From: Flectonema sp. DT1601
Lineage: Eukaryota > Euglenozoa > Diplonemea > Diplonemida > Diplonemidae
Direction of reading: 5' to 3'
Assembly (NCBI GenBank): GCA_964019425.1
Contig: OZ025864.1
Span: 56,001 to 120,000, forward strand
Length of the DNA stretch: 64,000 nt
Shown: piece after piece, positions 18,111-29,640 of the stretch
Layout of the letters: the number at the start of each line of letters is the position of its first letter
Position numbering within the stretch: the stretch's first letter is position 1
Translations under genes and position numbers: made by a program
The notes under the pieces: generated by a model
Database searches by the model: none
The model's input: only the letters and a program-made list of their open reading frames with translations
Told to the model about the DNA's origin: nothing

Positions 18111-20300
18111 TTAAAGTGATATCGGTAAATCAGAAGCTGTACTACTGTAGTGTGAGTTAATATGGTTTTCAGAATGAACAGTTACGTAGATTCTATCATC
18201 GTTTTGATCTTGAATTGTGTCTACACTCTGTCGTCTAACTGGGAGAGATTGCTGCTGAGGTACAGAAACATTTGAGAAGCATTCTGACTGTCTGGAGTAT
18301 TGTGAATCATATCGAACAGGTGCTGATCTTCTATGAGATGTATCGACTTCAAGATGAGAAGGAGAAGGGGATTGAAATACCGGTTCATCCAAATAAGATG
18401 GATTTGATGCCGCCAGAACAACACGAGGAGTTACCTTCCTAACAGAAACCATTGTCGGATGTGACAAATGACTCGAATCGTGACTTGGTATCCCACCAAT
18501 ACTTCTTTGATAAATATCACCCTTGTCTTCTCTAGTGAATGTACTCGCCGTGAGAACACTACCAGAATGAGTATTCGGGTTGCTACGATTGTAGGTAGTC
18601 ATTCCTGTTGAGGGTTCTGCACCATAAGCAGATTTATCATGCATTTTTCTTACATCTCTTTCTAGTGATCCAAGCTGGAAGTTAAGCAGTGAAAACGAAG
18701 CCTTTTCTTCTCCTCGGGGAGGTTTTTCAACAGCGAATGCGGATATAATTAGGGCAGCGGTGAGCATGCAACGTCCACACTCCGGTCTCGTATATCCAAC
18801 TTTCTGCATGTATATTTGATTTTGACTATTTTTAATTATCGTCCAAAATCCTCCAACACGTCCCCAAAGTTCATTATCGATTGTAGTGACTTCCTCGACC
18901 ACCATTCTATCGTGTGTTTTTATAGTGTGAACAGGAGGACCTCCCGGTAATGTGTGTAATGCATGCTGACCAGAGCTTGCAATACACTCAAATAGAGACC
19001 AGCGTGAATCGGAATGATCGTCTTCATTCCATAAAACACATCTAATTTTTAGTTTTCCTACTGGACGACCGTTTAATTTCATTGGTATTCCTTGTTCCCA
19101 AAGTATTGGTGAGGAGGTGCTATTCTCATCAGGAAGTAGATCTGTTACAATGACTCCTGCTTTACCGAGTAATTGATTAGCTGAGACAACGGATATTGTA
19201 ATAATACGATCCTGTGATATGGGATATGGTTTCCAATGAGCAATGTCATAGTTGCAAACACCCGCAGAAGAGATACCAGTTACATGTTGTGATTGTCTAA
19301 CAGTAAACATTGTGATAATTAAATCATCGGAATCGTGTGGGTTTCCTGAAACACAACAAAATGGTGTGTACGGTTGAGAACACAAGAGGCATCTTTTAAT
19401 CGCTGAATCAATCCCCTCAGTTCTTAAGTTTGTCACAATTATAGTTGATGATGAAGTAAGGCGACGTTTGCTAAGTTGATCAGCGAGTGCATTCGCAGCA
19501 ATTTCTGCTTTCCAAGCTCTCTTCTCTGCTTGAGATCGCCTACGTCTTTCTAAGTGTAGTTGACTGGCACCGAGGGTATCAAATGTTACTTTTTCTTCAT
19601 TAAAATCTGATTCACTTCCAGACTCCGGATTCGCATCTTCAAAAACACTTTTCGGGTCTTCCTTATGCTCAGGGGTTTCAAGTTTTTCTTCGTCATCTCT
19701 ATCAGTCGGGGGTCTTGCTTTATAGTTCGGTCTGTCTGTGGCCCACAATTCTTTTTTTTTAAGGGGAGAGAGATAGTTCACAATTTTTTCTTTTTCAAAC
19801 GGACCATAAATGTCAGGATCGCCATGCACGTCTACGTTTGTATGCAATCTGTATACAGGAGAGAGGTTCTTTCCTGTATGAGCTACGTATATGGAATTTA
19901 TAACTTGAAGTACTGGTTCTGGTTCTTTTTCTAGAGGTAAGTCGATAACTTGAGTGGGTTCATTTGCTCTGTCTACGTATATTATTATTATTCTCCAACA
20001 TCCTGAAGGTCTCTCGCTGACGAATACGTCTTGGATGCCTCCGACGTGGTTCATTCGACGGATTTTTCCGTGACTGTCTACAATAACCAATATGCTTGAT
20101 TTGATTATCCAAATGCGATGTTTTGTCCTCCGATGTCGGGTTACCCTTTCTACTGTTTCACATAAATACATCTTTCCAGGTACTTCTTTAACCAACGCCC
20201 ATGGTGGAGGATCAATCGGTTCTGGTGCAGGTGCTGGAGAACGGAAGGTCGCATAGGGCGCATCACCCAATAAATGGTGAGATGGAGCCTGTCCCCGCAT
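18111..20300 (-). CDS. Large PH/TH1-like domain protein, possible C2-like and SH3-like modules
   Basis: A 729-residue protein from the ATG at 20300 (MRGQAPSHHLLGDAPYATFR); an acceptor-like TTAACAGCAG sits just upstream. Residues about 38-150 form a PH-like domain (TKHRIWIIKSSILVIVDSHG, KIRRMNHVGGIQDVFVSE, then a C-terminal helix), aligning by eye with residues 24-135 of the protein at 1035-2228. An acidic linker and short coiled coil (SQAEKRAWKAEIAANALADQ) follow. A strand-rich module (RIITISVVSANQLLGKAGVI ... GKLKIRCVLW) looks C2-like, and HTIKTHDRMVVEEVTTID to IYMQKVGY looks SH3-like. The C-terminal 150 residues are disordered. Membrane-cytoskeleton scaffolding is inferred. Confidence 0.7.
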   Translation of the reverse strand: MRGQAPSHHLLGDAPYATFRSPAPAPEPIDPPPWALVKEVPGKMYLCETVERVTRHRRTKHRIWIIKSSILVIVDSHGKIRRMNHVGGIQDVFVSERPSGCWRIIIIYVDRANEPTQVIDLPLEKEPEPVLQVINSIYVAHTGKNLSPVYRLHTNVDVHGDPDIYGPFEKEKIVNYLSPLKKKELWATDRPNYKARPPTDRDDEEKLETPEHKEDPKSVFEDANPESGSESDFNEEKVTFDTLGASQLHLERRRRSQAEKRAWKAEIAANALADQLSKRRLTSSSTIIVTNLRTEGIDSAIKRCLLCSQPYTPFCCVSGNPHDSDDLIITMFTVRQSQHVTGISSAGVCNYDIAHWKPYPISQDRIITISVVSANQLLGKAGVIVTDLLPDENSTSSPILWEQGIPMKLNGRPVGKLKIRCVLWNEDDHSDSRWSLFECIASSGQHALHTLPGGPPVHTIKTHDRMVVEEVTTIDNELWGRVGGFWTIIKNSQNQIYMQKVGYTRPECGRCMLTAALIISAFAVEKPPRGEEKASFSLLNFQLGSLERDVRKMHDKSAYGAEPSTGMTTYNRSNPNTHSGSVLTASTFTREDKGDIYQRSIGGIPSHDSSHLSHPTMVSVRKVTPRVVLAASNPSYLDEPVFQSPSPSHLEVDTSHRRSAPVRYDSQYSRQSECFSNVSVPQQQSLPVRRQSVDTIQDQNDDRIYVTVHSENHINSHYSSTASDLPISL

Positions 20301-20565
20301 CTCATAACCTGCTGTTAATGAAACAAAAATAATTTCAGATTTTTCTCGAGTAAGAATATTACAGACTAAAATAACTGAAAAGGAGACCACTTTATCATTC
20401 ATTAAAACTGTTAGAAGGAGTTTGTTAATAGCAGAGTATAGCTTTTTATTTACAGTGTAGAGATACCCTCTCATATAGGTTCGTTGCATCTCCGAAAAGT
20501 CAATTTTTCCATTCGCAGAGTACGTAAACCTGACATAAATATTTCGCGAGTCGAAATTGTTTCTT

Positions 20566-20598
<33 letters not shown>

Positions 20599-21350
20599 CG
20601 CATCTCAACCAGCGCTTAATGTTTATTTTTGTTTTTTTTTTTTTTTTAAAAATAATCTCCCCCCTCCTTTTCCGACCAAGCTAAATTCTACGAAGGTTTT
20701 TTTTCCAAAATAAAAGAAAGATATTTTCTGGTCGGTAATATGCCGGGAGGGTCGAAAGATCGTTCCGTCGAGATGCCATAGCAGGTATAAAAACCTTGCA
20801 AAGAGAAAATCTCAATGGGGGGAAATATCACGTACTTAATCATGTGTGGACACACTCAACATCCAATCTGAGCCCAACACCCCACGAACCAAATTAGGGG
20901 ATAAATTGATATTTTTTTGATCAAACTCAACGGGGTTCGATTTTTGTACGTAAAAATACAAACACATTGCATCACTAACAACATAACAATAATTTAACAT
21001 CAAAAAGGGGGGGGCTTCTGCACCGCCTCATATGTTAATCTCTAGTCAAAATATTAAGGTTTTTTTTTTTTTTTTTTTTTCCCACACAAATCGATAATTT
21101 ACGTTTAGGGGTAGGGGGTTGGGGAGGGCGGATTAATTGGAACAAAAAATTAAATACAAAAAAAATTGGCTTGCAGCACATCAAAAAAAAAAAAAAGAAA
21201 CACAAGCGATACATTGACACCTACCAACACCAATACAGTGTCTTCGTCTTCAACGAATCCAAGATCTCAATAATAATAAATTGAAACAGCTGTTGTCTTA
21301 TTCTTTTTAATATCAGTCGGCGAACTAGTTTTCGCTGATTAACAAGAATG
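20301..21350. other. 1-kb intergenic spacer with repeat R1
   Basis: Contains T-runs (20568-20598, 21060-21080), a GC-richer unexplained block at 20735-20770, and a copy of dispersed repeat R1 at about 20931-21000 (tttgtacgtaaaaatacaaa). No gene recognised. Confidence 0.55.
20931..21000. repeat. Dispersed repeat R1, copy 1
   Basis: Core ttttgtacgtaaaaatacaa followed by cattgcatca and aacaataatttaaca. Related copies at 22833-22916 and 47402-47500, with part at about 31067-31180. Confidence 0.65.
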
Positions 21351-21905
21351 CTACAGCAATACACCTGGTTCTTGAATAGGTGTGATATCCTTTCGGAGAG
21401 ATCCTCCGACGAAATACAAAAGGATTTCAGTCAATTCACGAGACAATAAATACTTAGAATCCTTCCTAAGTATCCAATTAAATATTCTAAGCCTTCGATG
21501 TAACGCAACAACAGCTTGAGAACGAGCTTCCTGAAGAGCCCTAACTGAATATTCTCTGTCACCTCCTCTTGTTGATTGAAACACCGCCAGACAAGAAGTC
21601 GATTGCGTAACCTCTAGTAGTAGTTCACTGATTGATCTTTTATCTATATTTCTGATATGGTCAATAAACAATACCCAACACTCTCCACCAGGAGTATGTG
21701 TCCATTGGTCACCTCCATGGTAATGCATTACTGCTGGAAGACCCTCATTAAGACATATTTCACACAGGACTCTCTTTCTCTTTTTTGCTGCTTCTAAAAA
21801 ATCTCCTTCCACATCATTTTCTAATAGATGGCAGTCATCATCCACCGTTCCTCTTGCGACGACAGGGTGGCGTTTGCGCAATGCAGTACTGTCCTCTCCC
21901 GACAT
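21351..21905 (-). CDS. Unrecognised 184-residue protein
   Basis: No family recognised. The N-terminal 40 residues are charged. A possible metal site, CEICLNEGLPAVMHYHGG (CxxC ... HxH), lies near residues 47-65, followed by a globular helical region (SISELLLEVTQSTSCLAVFQ; RALQEARSQAVVALHRRLRI; LTEILLYFVGGSLRKD). No membrane segment. The codon run near the stop (CCAG|GTGTAT) could be a donor leading to a different short C-terminus after an acceptor GACAACAG, so the last four residues are uncertain. Confidence 0.6.
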   Translation of the reverse strand: MSGEDSTALRKRHPVVARGTVDDDCHLLENDVEGDFLEAAKKRKRVLCEICLNEGLPAVMHYHGGDQWTHTPGGECWVLFIDHIRNIDKRSISELLLEVTQSTSCLAVFQSTRGGDREYSVRALQEARSQAVVALHRRLRIFNWILRKDSKYLLSRELTEILLYFVGGSLRKDITPIQEPGVLL

Positions 21906-22832
21906 CTATTGGGGATGCATTACTAATTTAGGGAAGGAGGATATTAATAAAAAAACTTTCATTACACACATTCACATTCTCACAAATAACAAATACTTTT
22001 AAAAAAAAAAAAAAAAAGCTGCAAGACGTCATGTGAGGTTGTCACTAACGTCAACGGCGCTGAATTTCCATTTCTCTTTTCCTTCCTTCTTTTTTTTTTT
22101 TGAGTTGTTGGTCGGTTGTCAGCATTGAACAGTCTTCTGGGATGCAGGTAAGCTACCGACCGCAGTATCCTAGAACAAAAAAAATAGCTCAATACCCAAA
22201 CAACTTCTTATCATGACTCTCGTCAGCAGTATTTTTCTATGAGAGAGTACTCAACAAATAACAGAGAAAAAAAAAAAAGAAGAAGAAAAAAAAGAATAAA
22301 AAAACACACTTTTTTTTTTCGTTCTCTCTTTTTAATTTTTTCTTCTTTAATTGCATTATTTTCGTTGAGCAAAAAAGAGAAAAAGGAAAAAAAAAAAAAA
22401 TGAAAAAAAAAATGAACAATAATATAATAATACACAAATAATAAAATAAAATAAAATAAAATTTAAAAAAAACCAGAAATCACGGGAAGGAAAGGGGAGA
22501 ACGAAACGACACATAGCCAACAATGCATACAGTCTAACGAAACACATAAAGAAAAGTAAATTCCTCCTTTTCCGAAGAAAAAACGTTAAGGGAAAAAAAA
22601 AAAAAAAAAAAAAAAAAGCCTCAAAGAGTTTTTTTACCAAATTCCTTGAGAGGCCAGTTAATCAGAAAAACCATCAAAAAAAAAAAAAGTTGTTAACCAG
22701 AGAGGGTTGAGTAATTTAATAAAATATAAAAACAAACTTTAAAATACTAATAAGATAAGTACTAAGGTTAACACTGAGAGACGTATTGATAGCTGCAGCT
22801 TTCATTTTATTTTTGTAACCCAAGGGAAGGTT

Positions 22833-22916
22833 AGTTGTTTGATTTTGTACGTAAAATACAAATGTATTGTATCATAAAAAACAACGATAACTTAACAATC
22901 AGTTTTTAGATACAGT
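22833..22916. repeat. Dispersed repeat R1, copy 2
   Basis: Shares ttttgtacgtaaaatacaaa, tgtattgtatcataaa and the trailing tagatacagt with 47402-47500, and more weakly with 20931-21000. Confidence 0.7.
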
Positions 22917-23342
22917 GACTGGATCTGATGAGAGGGAGGGGTGAAAAACAATTACTCTTTTTTTCCGACTTAACGATTTTTTTTTTTTTTCGGAAAATTC
23001 GTTTTGTGAAAAGTTTTTCCCTCAACCAACGAGAACATACACTTTGTTTGTTTGTTTGTTTGTTTGTTTTTTTTTTAAGTACTCCGCGGTATTTTCTCAG
23101 ATACAAATAACTACAACGCCGATAATAATCCTGCGATGGTACAGAAAAAAAAAGGAATTTCTCGGACAGCATCCTTGCTTGGTAGAGAGGAGAGAAATCT
23201 AACTGCACGAGGAAGAACACAAATAATAGAAATTCTCGCACAGCAAAAAAAAAGGGGAGTAATTTGATAATGCATTAAAAGGAACAACAATTTCTCCGAC
23301 AATTTTGAAAGCAGAGGCGGTACCGTCTAAAACATATGAAGA

Positions 23343-23374
<32 letters not shown>

Positions 23375-23880
23375 CCCTTCCTCTCACATTATAATCTGCC
23401 TCCACATGGTGACGAACAGTACTAGAGATCAATTGGTATTACGTAGACCTTGTCAAATAATTTTAAAAAAATTAAAAAAAAAGAAAACACACCGCTCGAA
23501 GGCGAGGATAACGCTGTGAGCTCTTAGTTGACCTCCTTGTATTATGTTCGCCGCAAGAGAAACGGAACGGAACATTAAGATCAAAAGATGAGAATAAAAA
23601 CATTTATTAAACTTGTCCAGTTTTAACATCACTTTCTTTTTTAATTTTTTTTTTTTTTTAAATATATTCTAATACTACTATACAAAACAAAACATTGTAT
23701 TAATATTAATTTATTTATCGAAGTCAGGGAAGTTAAAAAAACTTTCTGGAGAAAAATGCCAACCATAAGATATCACAATCGTGAGACTTACCAGCCGACT
23801 AAAGACGTGAATTTACCAAAATTAACTACCTAGACTCACTACATGCATTAAGCACGCAGTGTAAGAGATTGATTATTTAT

Positions 23881-23970
23881 CACAACAACAACAACAACAA
23901 GCTTTATGGACCGAATATGCCCTCAGGGCTGCCCAAAGGGCTGCATGAGCTCGACCCTCATCACTCGTAC
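23881..23970 (-). repeat. (CAA)n tract with tandem 12-bp hairpins; possible retroelement 3' tail
   Basis: Bases 23881-23900 are (CAA)n, i.e. (TTG)n on the minus strand. Next come two tandem 12-mers, each a perfect small hairpin: GCCC-TCA-GGGC (23919-23929) and GCCC-AAA-GGGC (23931-23941). A structured 3' end followed by a short microsatellite is typical of SINE and non-LTR element tails, but there is no reverse transcriptase nearby. Confidence 0.35.
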
Positions 23971-24726
23971 TTAAAAAAAAAAAAAAGGAGAACCACACTA
24001 TGCCACATAACGTCTAATACGTGTCCATGAATAGGTTCTGATTTACCTACTTTTGATGGAAAGTTTTATTTTCAATATAACAACTAAAATAAGATAGAAC
24101 AAAAAAAAAAAAAAAAAACATAACTCCCTACAGACTACCGAGTATCAGTTAGGTAGACGCTCACAGAACTTAGTACCTTATCGACGGTCTAATACTACGG
24201 TAGAAGGTTGGACCTAATATTAGTTACGAGACAGGGTATCTACAACCTCGATAATTCCATCTTGTCCGGTACACTGGAAGGAAACTAAGTCGAAATGAAA
24301 AAATATAAAAAAAATTGGGAGAGGGGTTCACCAACGACAGAGCACGCTTATTATAAGAAATGTAATAAATGAAAAAAAAAAAAGACCGATTTTTCGGAAC
24401 TATGAAAAAAAATGTTAGGAGAAGACTTCACAGCATGGGACGAGAAGCCAAAAAAAATAATTATTGTATTTAATGTGGCATGCCTTTGCGACCCACCACA
24501 CAGAAACAATTTTTTTTTTTCGTATTAACCTTCGAATAAGAAAGAAGGTTGAGGGGGGAAGTATACAGGACTCTCTCCCCCCCCCCCGATGAACAAAATA
24601 TTTTTAAAAATACGCCACTCTAGGAGCTGTCACAAGATAAAGAATTACAAAACAACGATGCACTCGGGCGAAAAAAACTAAACACAATCTTAGCTTTTTT
24701 GCTTCAAGAATAAAGAGATAATTCCC

Positions 24727-24757
<31 letters not shown>

Positions 24758-25752
24758 CCATTCTTGATGGAAAATCTCAACATGATCACAGTGACACTCG
24801 GAGCAAAAAAAAAAACCCCAAAAACTTTTTTTTTTTTTTTTTTGGAGAAGTTATTTTTTAGTAGTAAAAAAATTCGCTATTCAAATTAGACTGGGAAAAA
24901 AAAAAAAAAAAATTAAAACATAATAACATTATAGATTTGCAGTCGGTTACACTTCCAGATTGCTATAAAGATAGTACACCAGTAAGGCGCAAGGTGGCGA
25001 TTAAATTACACACGGAGCCGCAACTTTAACAAGTGGCTACAGAAGCCTCAGTAGTACGTGCAAACATTTGATTAGCTTTATATTTCGTTGTTCGCAGACA
25101 GAAATCCTGTCGCACAGAGGAAAATAAATAATCATCAGAAATAACGGATTTCAATTTGAGTAGTTTCTTCTCTGACTACATCGGTACAAAAAACAAAAAG
25201 AAAAAACCTCACACGTACTGCTTTTTGCAACAATAACAAACAACGAAAAAAATATAGGAAAATAAAAAAACAATAAAAATACAGGAGGGGGAAAAAAAAG
25301 TAGCTCTTTTTTTTTTTTTTTTTTTTTTTTGTCCGATATTCGACTCTGCCAAAGTTAGAAAAGATAATAAATAATTCATTTTTGTAATCCACCCATTGCG
25401 TAACCGCTACAACAGGAATCCCAAGTACCCAATACAGTTACCATAGAGAACAGAATGTAGGGCAGGTTCAAGGCCTGGGACCTTAATAATAACTAATAAA
25501 AATACAAAAAAAAAAAAAAAAAAAAAAAATGTCCCCAACCAAGGGTCACACGATTGCAATGGCAAAACACTAAACGAAAAAGAAATTATTTTTAATTTTT
25601 TTTATATTTTTTTATCGAGAATCAGAGGGAAGTCAAATTTTCTCTGTACATAAAAAGGCTCACGGTATCCAGTCATGCGAAAACTACAACCACAAAACCA
25701 TACACAAGAGAGATTCAAGCTGCAACACTGTTGTCTAAAAATGTCGACGAGG

Positions 25753-25785
<33 letters not shown>

Positions 25786-26047
25786 AACAAACACTAAAAA
25801 ACACACTATTAATAACTTTGCAATAAGCGTTATCGATATAAATTAGAAGGGAGGGAGGTGCAATGTAGAAAAAAAAACAAAAAAAAAATATATAAAACTT
25901 TAAAAATAAGTTTATATAAATAAAGTTATACAGAGAAGCCATGGCAGAGAACTTTTAGCTTTCATTTCCAGAATAGAACAAAAATTGATGAAAAAAAAAA
26001 ACACATCGAAAAGGGAAAATGGAGAAAGGTTTTAATAAAAACAGACA

Positions 26048-26086
<39 letters not shown>

Positions 26087-26356
26087 ACTTAAGAACACTG
26101 TCAGCTTGTGAGAGTTCCAGTAAGTTGACAACAGCAACAATGTCAGCTGGAAAAAAACAATAATCAAACAACACTATCAACGAGGGGACGTTAACTCCCT
26201 TTAAGAAGAAACGCAATTCCAACACACGGAAAGATAAATCAATCGAACTATCGATTGCGAGGCTCTCAAAACAGTTACTAGAGAAGAGATAGGACATGTA
26301 AAAATAGTGTTTTTTTAACACATATCGAGTGAAAAACAGTAAACAACTTTTAGGGG

Positions 26357-26399
<43 letters not shown>

Positions 26400-26640
26400 T
26401 CAAGTCTCAATATCAACTTGACTGAAAAAAAAAAAAAAAAAAGTTGTTAAATATAGGGGGTAATTTGATACTGCATTCTTTAAGCTCATAGGGGGAAAGA
26501 GAGAGAAAAAAACAGAAACGTTTTAAATAACAATAGGTTCTGAAGCTACACCTTCAGCTACCTGCGCACGTCCACTCGGAGATAGTATTAATAATTATCA
26601 GTCAATCAAAAAAAAGGCAAAATTTCGTAGGACAACAAAC

Positions 26641-26780
26641 AAGTTGGTTTCGGGCTAAGATTAAAAACAATCTTTCTTCAGACCATTCCCCTTACCCAGC
26701 CCTCTTCAGCGAAGAAAGCAAGGGGGACACTGCGGTGTCAGGCCTGTCCTACTCATCGCGTTTGCCCTTCTCAGCCGCGT
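26641..26780. ncRNA. Candidate structured RNA: GC-rich island with three hairpins
   Basis: In an AT-rich desert this block is GC-richer and holds three perfect short hairpins: AAGATT/AATCTT (26657-26674), CTTC/GAAG (26704-26714) and GACAC/GTGTC with loop TGCG (26726-26739). No known RNA class fits. A U2-like GGCTAAGAT occurs but without the rest of U2. The call is tentative. Confidence 0.2.
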
Positions 26781-28152
26781 AAATAGATTTGATAAATAAA
26801 TAAGGAAGTCCAATACATTGCATACGATGCATCGCTGATAAAACAGTAAACTAAAGAAGGAGACAGAATGAATTCACATTAAAAGAATAAATTGCTACGA
26901 TCATCGATTTTGAGGAAGAGATACAATGCCATCCCTCCTTGTTGTACAGTAACTACCCACTTATACTAAAGTTATTTGTACTTATTTTCGAGAAAAAAAA
27001 AAGCAAAAAAAAAAAAAAAAGAATTCTGCATCAAGCATAACCCCACCTGGATACAAGTATCACGAGATTGGCTATACCAGGAAAAAATCGAAAACCAAAA
27101 TAGGAGATTATCGTCACTGAGACGCGTGAATCGCGTTACGAAGAAAACGTTGATTAGCTACGATTAAAAAAATAAATAAAAAATATAAGAAAGAATCCTT
27201 TTCAAGATTTTTTTTTTTTTTTTTTTAATTTTTTTTTATTGTTTTTTTTGACGACAAAACACTATTATCGATACGGATTTTCATAACAACGAACATCCAA
27301 ACAAAACCTCATTTTGTTTGTTTTTTTTTCTTTTTTTTTTTTTTCGATCTGGGATAAATAAGGGAGAAACATAACACAAAACAGAACAAATACGGAAAGA
27401 AGGGGAATGAGAGGAGAATGGAAAAATAAAGGAAAACAATAAGATAACACCATCCTCATGTTCTTCTCAAATGAGAGGACGTACCGTCGAAGGTAACATG
27501 CCGTTATTGACATGTGGTCAGCACAAAAAAGAAAAAAGACAATCCGTGACGTTGACGAAAAAACACAAAAGCAGTCTATGTCGCTTTGCTTCTTTAATCG
27601 CCGTGTTGGATGTCAGTCCCTTTTTTGACTTTTGACAAAACGAATACAATAGTCTCTGAGAACAGCAGTTGGATGTTTCGCCGATAAATTATAATCGCGA
27701 TTTCGACGGCTGATTCTCATAAAAAACTTTGCTTCTCAAGTTGTCAGTATTAATCAGCTGACTCACTACCAAACTAACAAAGAACACAATAGCACGAGAG
27801 GCACTCATACTCGACCGAAAGAAGACGCGAGTTGGCTCTCCCTAGGCTTTGCTTCCTAAAACGTTACAATAATTTAATAAAAGTGGTATTGAGTATTTCT
27901 TTATAACCTGGCGCTAGACCTGAATTAAACACCAACAATGCGACTGCGCATGTGATTGCAGTAATGTTAGCGGCGTTGCTTTGTCTGCGGCTCAGAAAAC
28001 ATAAAGTGGGGAAAGGGGATGTAAAGGGAATAGTGTGGTACCCACCACATACTTTTTTCTTTTTTTTTTTTTTTTTTTTTCTATGTTTTGTTTTTATTTT
28101 TATTTTTTTAACGGATAATTGGACCTACAACATCACCAGAACCTACCGATGA

Positions 28153-29640
28153 CTAGAATCCGTCGTTTAGATCGATTCCGATCGTTGATCTTTTTCTGGT
28201 CCCAAACTGGGCTTTACGCATGGCCTGGGTGTGCACATTGCGGAGGGTTTCGAACCACAGAGTTCTCAATGCGTCATTCGGTAGGATGAGAGCCAGAGTG
28301 AAGCTCTGGGCAGTTATTGACAAACACCGATGGTCATTAGGGCGAACTGGTAAAGGAGAGAGTAATTCCTCTGGGATTGATGACTTAATAGAAATAACGT
28401 CAGACATTGGAAGTGAGAATACCCTTCTGCTGCTGTCATCACCCGGTCGCTTGTAGCGAATACAAACTAAAAGATCGTTAAATAAAAACAAATTACACGA
28501 AGTAGTCGCTTGTCCTTTTCGTGTAACTTTTTCCATCTCAGCATCCATAAGCCAATATCTTCCTTTTTTACTTAGTCCCCTGATTCCCCATTTTTTTTCT
28601 AATTCAGCAACCATGTGCTGACCGTCGGTTTCTGTCTTGCGTTGATTGCAGTAGCTGCATACATCAGTGGCTTCTGTCAGAGCCGCTTCTAACGATTGAA
28701 AGTGAGGTGTGTTAACTGGAGTGTTATCAACCAGTCTTTGAAGGATCGTTCTGTACTTCGCGAGCATCTGAATAGGTCGTACTAAGAAAGACGTCAAAGA
28801 GCAATCAGTATTACACTTGTTCTTCTTTTCTAATTCGTGACAAACGCTATCAAAATGAGAAGCAATAGGAGATCCAACAGGAAGAGAGTCAAGAAATTTA
28901 TTAAATTCCTCAAAGAGAGTGAAATAAGATGCTAACATTCTAAAAGTCCTCATATGCGACATGCATGGCGGACCGAAATCGACTCCTGACAAGTCCAACG
29001 TACTGTTGAGGCGTTGATATGTCGTAACTTCTCCTTCTAATTCTTTTAAAAATATCATATTGCAAGCCATAATGTTGTACAGCTGTCCAGACAAGCTGTG
29101 GATAATCTTCGGAGCTTCATTGCTGAGAAGGGGTTTTAGATATTCCTCGCAGACTGTCTCCAGTGCAACAACGTGACTCCTCTGAACATCAACGAACTCT
29201 TTCTTTAAGAAATGGAGTAAGGCATCACTGTCTCCTGAAGATGGTCTTATCGGTGTATGTGGTTCTGGTGGCGCACTGAACTCAATTGATCCAACGGTTG
29301 GAGGTGATGACATCATAGGTACAAAACTAGTACTGCTATGACGTAATGGGACTCGTTTATCTGAAGAAGCTCTGCTGCTATTTTCAGCTGAGTGTACGAA
29401 GCTTTCATCTCCAGCAACGCTGCATCTCTTGCTTGCGGATAGTTGTTGTAAATCGTCCCACACTCTGCTGTCAGAACCGAGACTATCACGAAACCCACAC
29501 TCAGCATTGTCAACTATTGCGTAGCTTACTTTCTTCTCCTTTTCTGCTAATCTTTCCGCAGATCCTCTGTGTGGAGCTGATTCACACTTTGCCTCCATTC
29601 CACCAGAGGCGTTACCGCTGAAGCAACAAAATAAAACCAT
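28153..29640 (-). CDS. Dbl-family Rho guanine-nucleotide exchange factor (DH-PH)
   Basis: A 495-residue RhoGEF that would activate a Rho/Rac GTPase. The DH domain covers about residues 140-330. Recognisable parts are the CR1-like start (RSHVVALETVCEEYLKPLLS), the central helices, and the CR3-like LTSFLVRPIQMLAKYRTILQ, the most diagnostic element (-L-RP-QR--KY-L-L). A PH domain follows at about 350-475 (KGRYWLMDAEMEKVTRKG, then CNLFLFNDLLVCIRYK, then a C-terminal helix with the conserved Trp in RTLWFETLRNVH). The N-terminal 130 residues are Ser-rich. The start MVLFCCFSGN has a Cys pair that could be lipidated. Single exon. Confidence 0.9.
   Translation of the reverse strand: MVLFCCFSGNASGGMEAKCESAPHRGSAERLAEKEKKVSYAIVDNAECGFRDSLGSDSRVWDDLQQLSASKRCSVAGDESFVHSAENSSRASSDKRVPLRHSSTSFVPMMSSPPTVGSIEFSAPPEPHTPIRPSSGDSDALLHFLKKEFVDVQRSHVVALETVCEEYLKPLLSNEAPKIIHSLSGQLYNIMACNMIFLKELEGEVTTYQRLNSTLDLSGVDFGPPCMSHMRTFRMLASYFTLFEEFNKFLDSLPVGSPIASHFDSVCHELEKKNKCNTDCSLTSFLVRPIQMLAKYRTILQRLVDNTPVNTPHFQSLEAALTEATDVCSYCNQRKTETDGQHMVAELEKKWGIRGLSKKGRYWLMDAEMEKVTRKGQATTSCNLFLFNDLLVCIRYKRPGDDSSRRVFSLPMSDVISIKSSIPEELLSPLPVRPNDHRCLSITAQSFTLALILPNDALRTLWFETLRNVHTQAMRKAQFGTRKRSTIGIDLNDGF

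Larger units (their letters stand above)
21906..28152. other. 6.2-kb gene-free region
   Basis: I find no credible gene on either strand. Open frames here are poly-Phe or poly-Lys products of T and A runs (for example 23347-23374, 25754-25783, 26051-26085, 26361-26391). Embedded features: an R1 repeat at 22833, a (CAA)n stretch with two small hairpins at 23881-23942, and a GC-richer hairpin cluster at 26641-26780. Genes on both sides are on the minus strand, so it is not a strand-switch region. Centromere, replication origin or transcription-start region are possible. Confidence 0.6.

Noticed and set aside
22223..23432. Several overlapping minus-strand frames of 60-110 residues rich in Phe or Lys
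   Set aside because: They arise from T and A homopolymers in the gene desert and contain no domain-like sequence.
25445..25475. tRNA-like hairpin CAGG-TTCAAGG-CCTG
   Set aside because: Only the T-arm-like hairpin is present; no matching acceptor stem or anticodon arm upstream.
26651..26664. GGGCTAAGATTAA resembling the start of U2 snRNA (GGCTAAGATCAA)
   Set aside because: The branch-site recognition sequence and the rest of U2 do not follow, and the stem-I partner upstream is absent.
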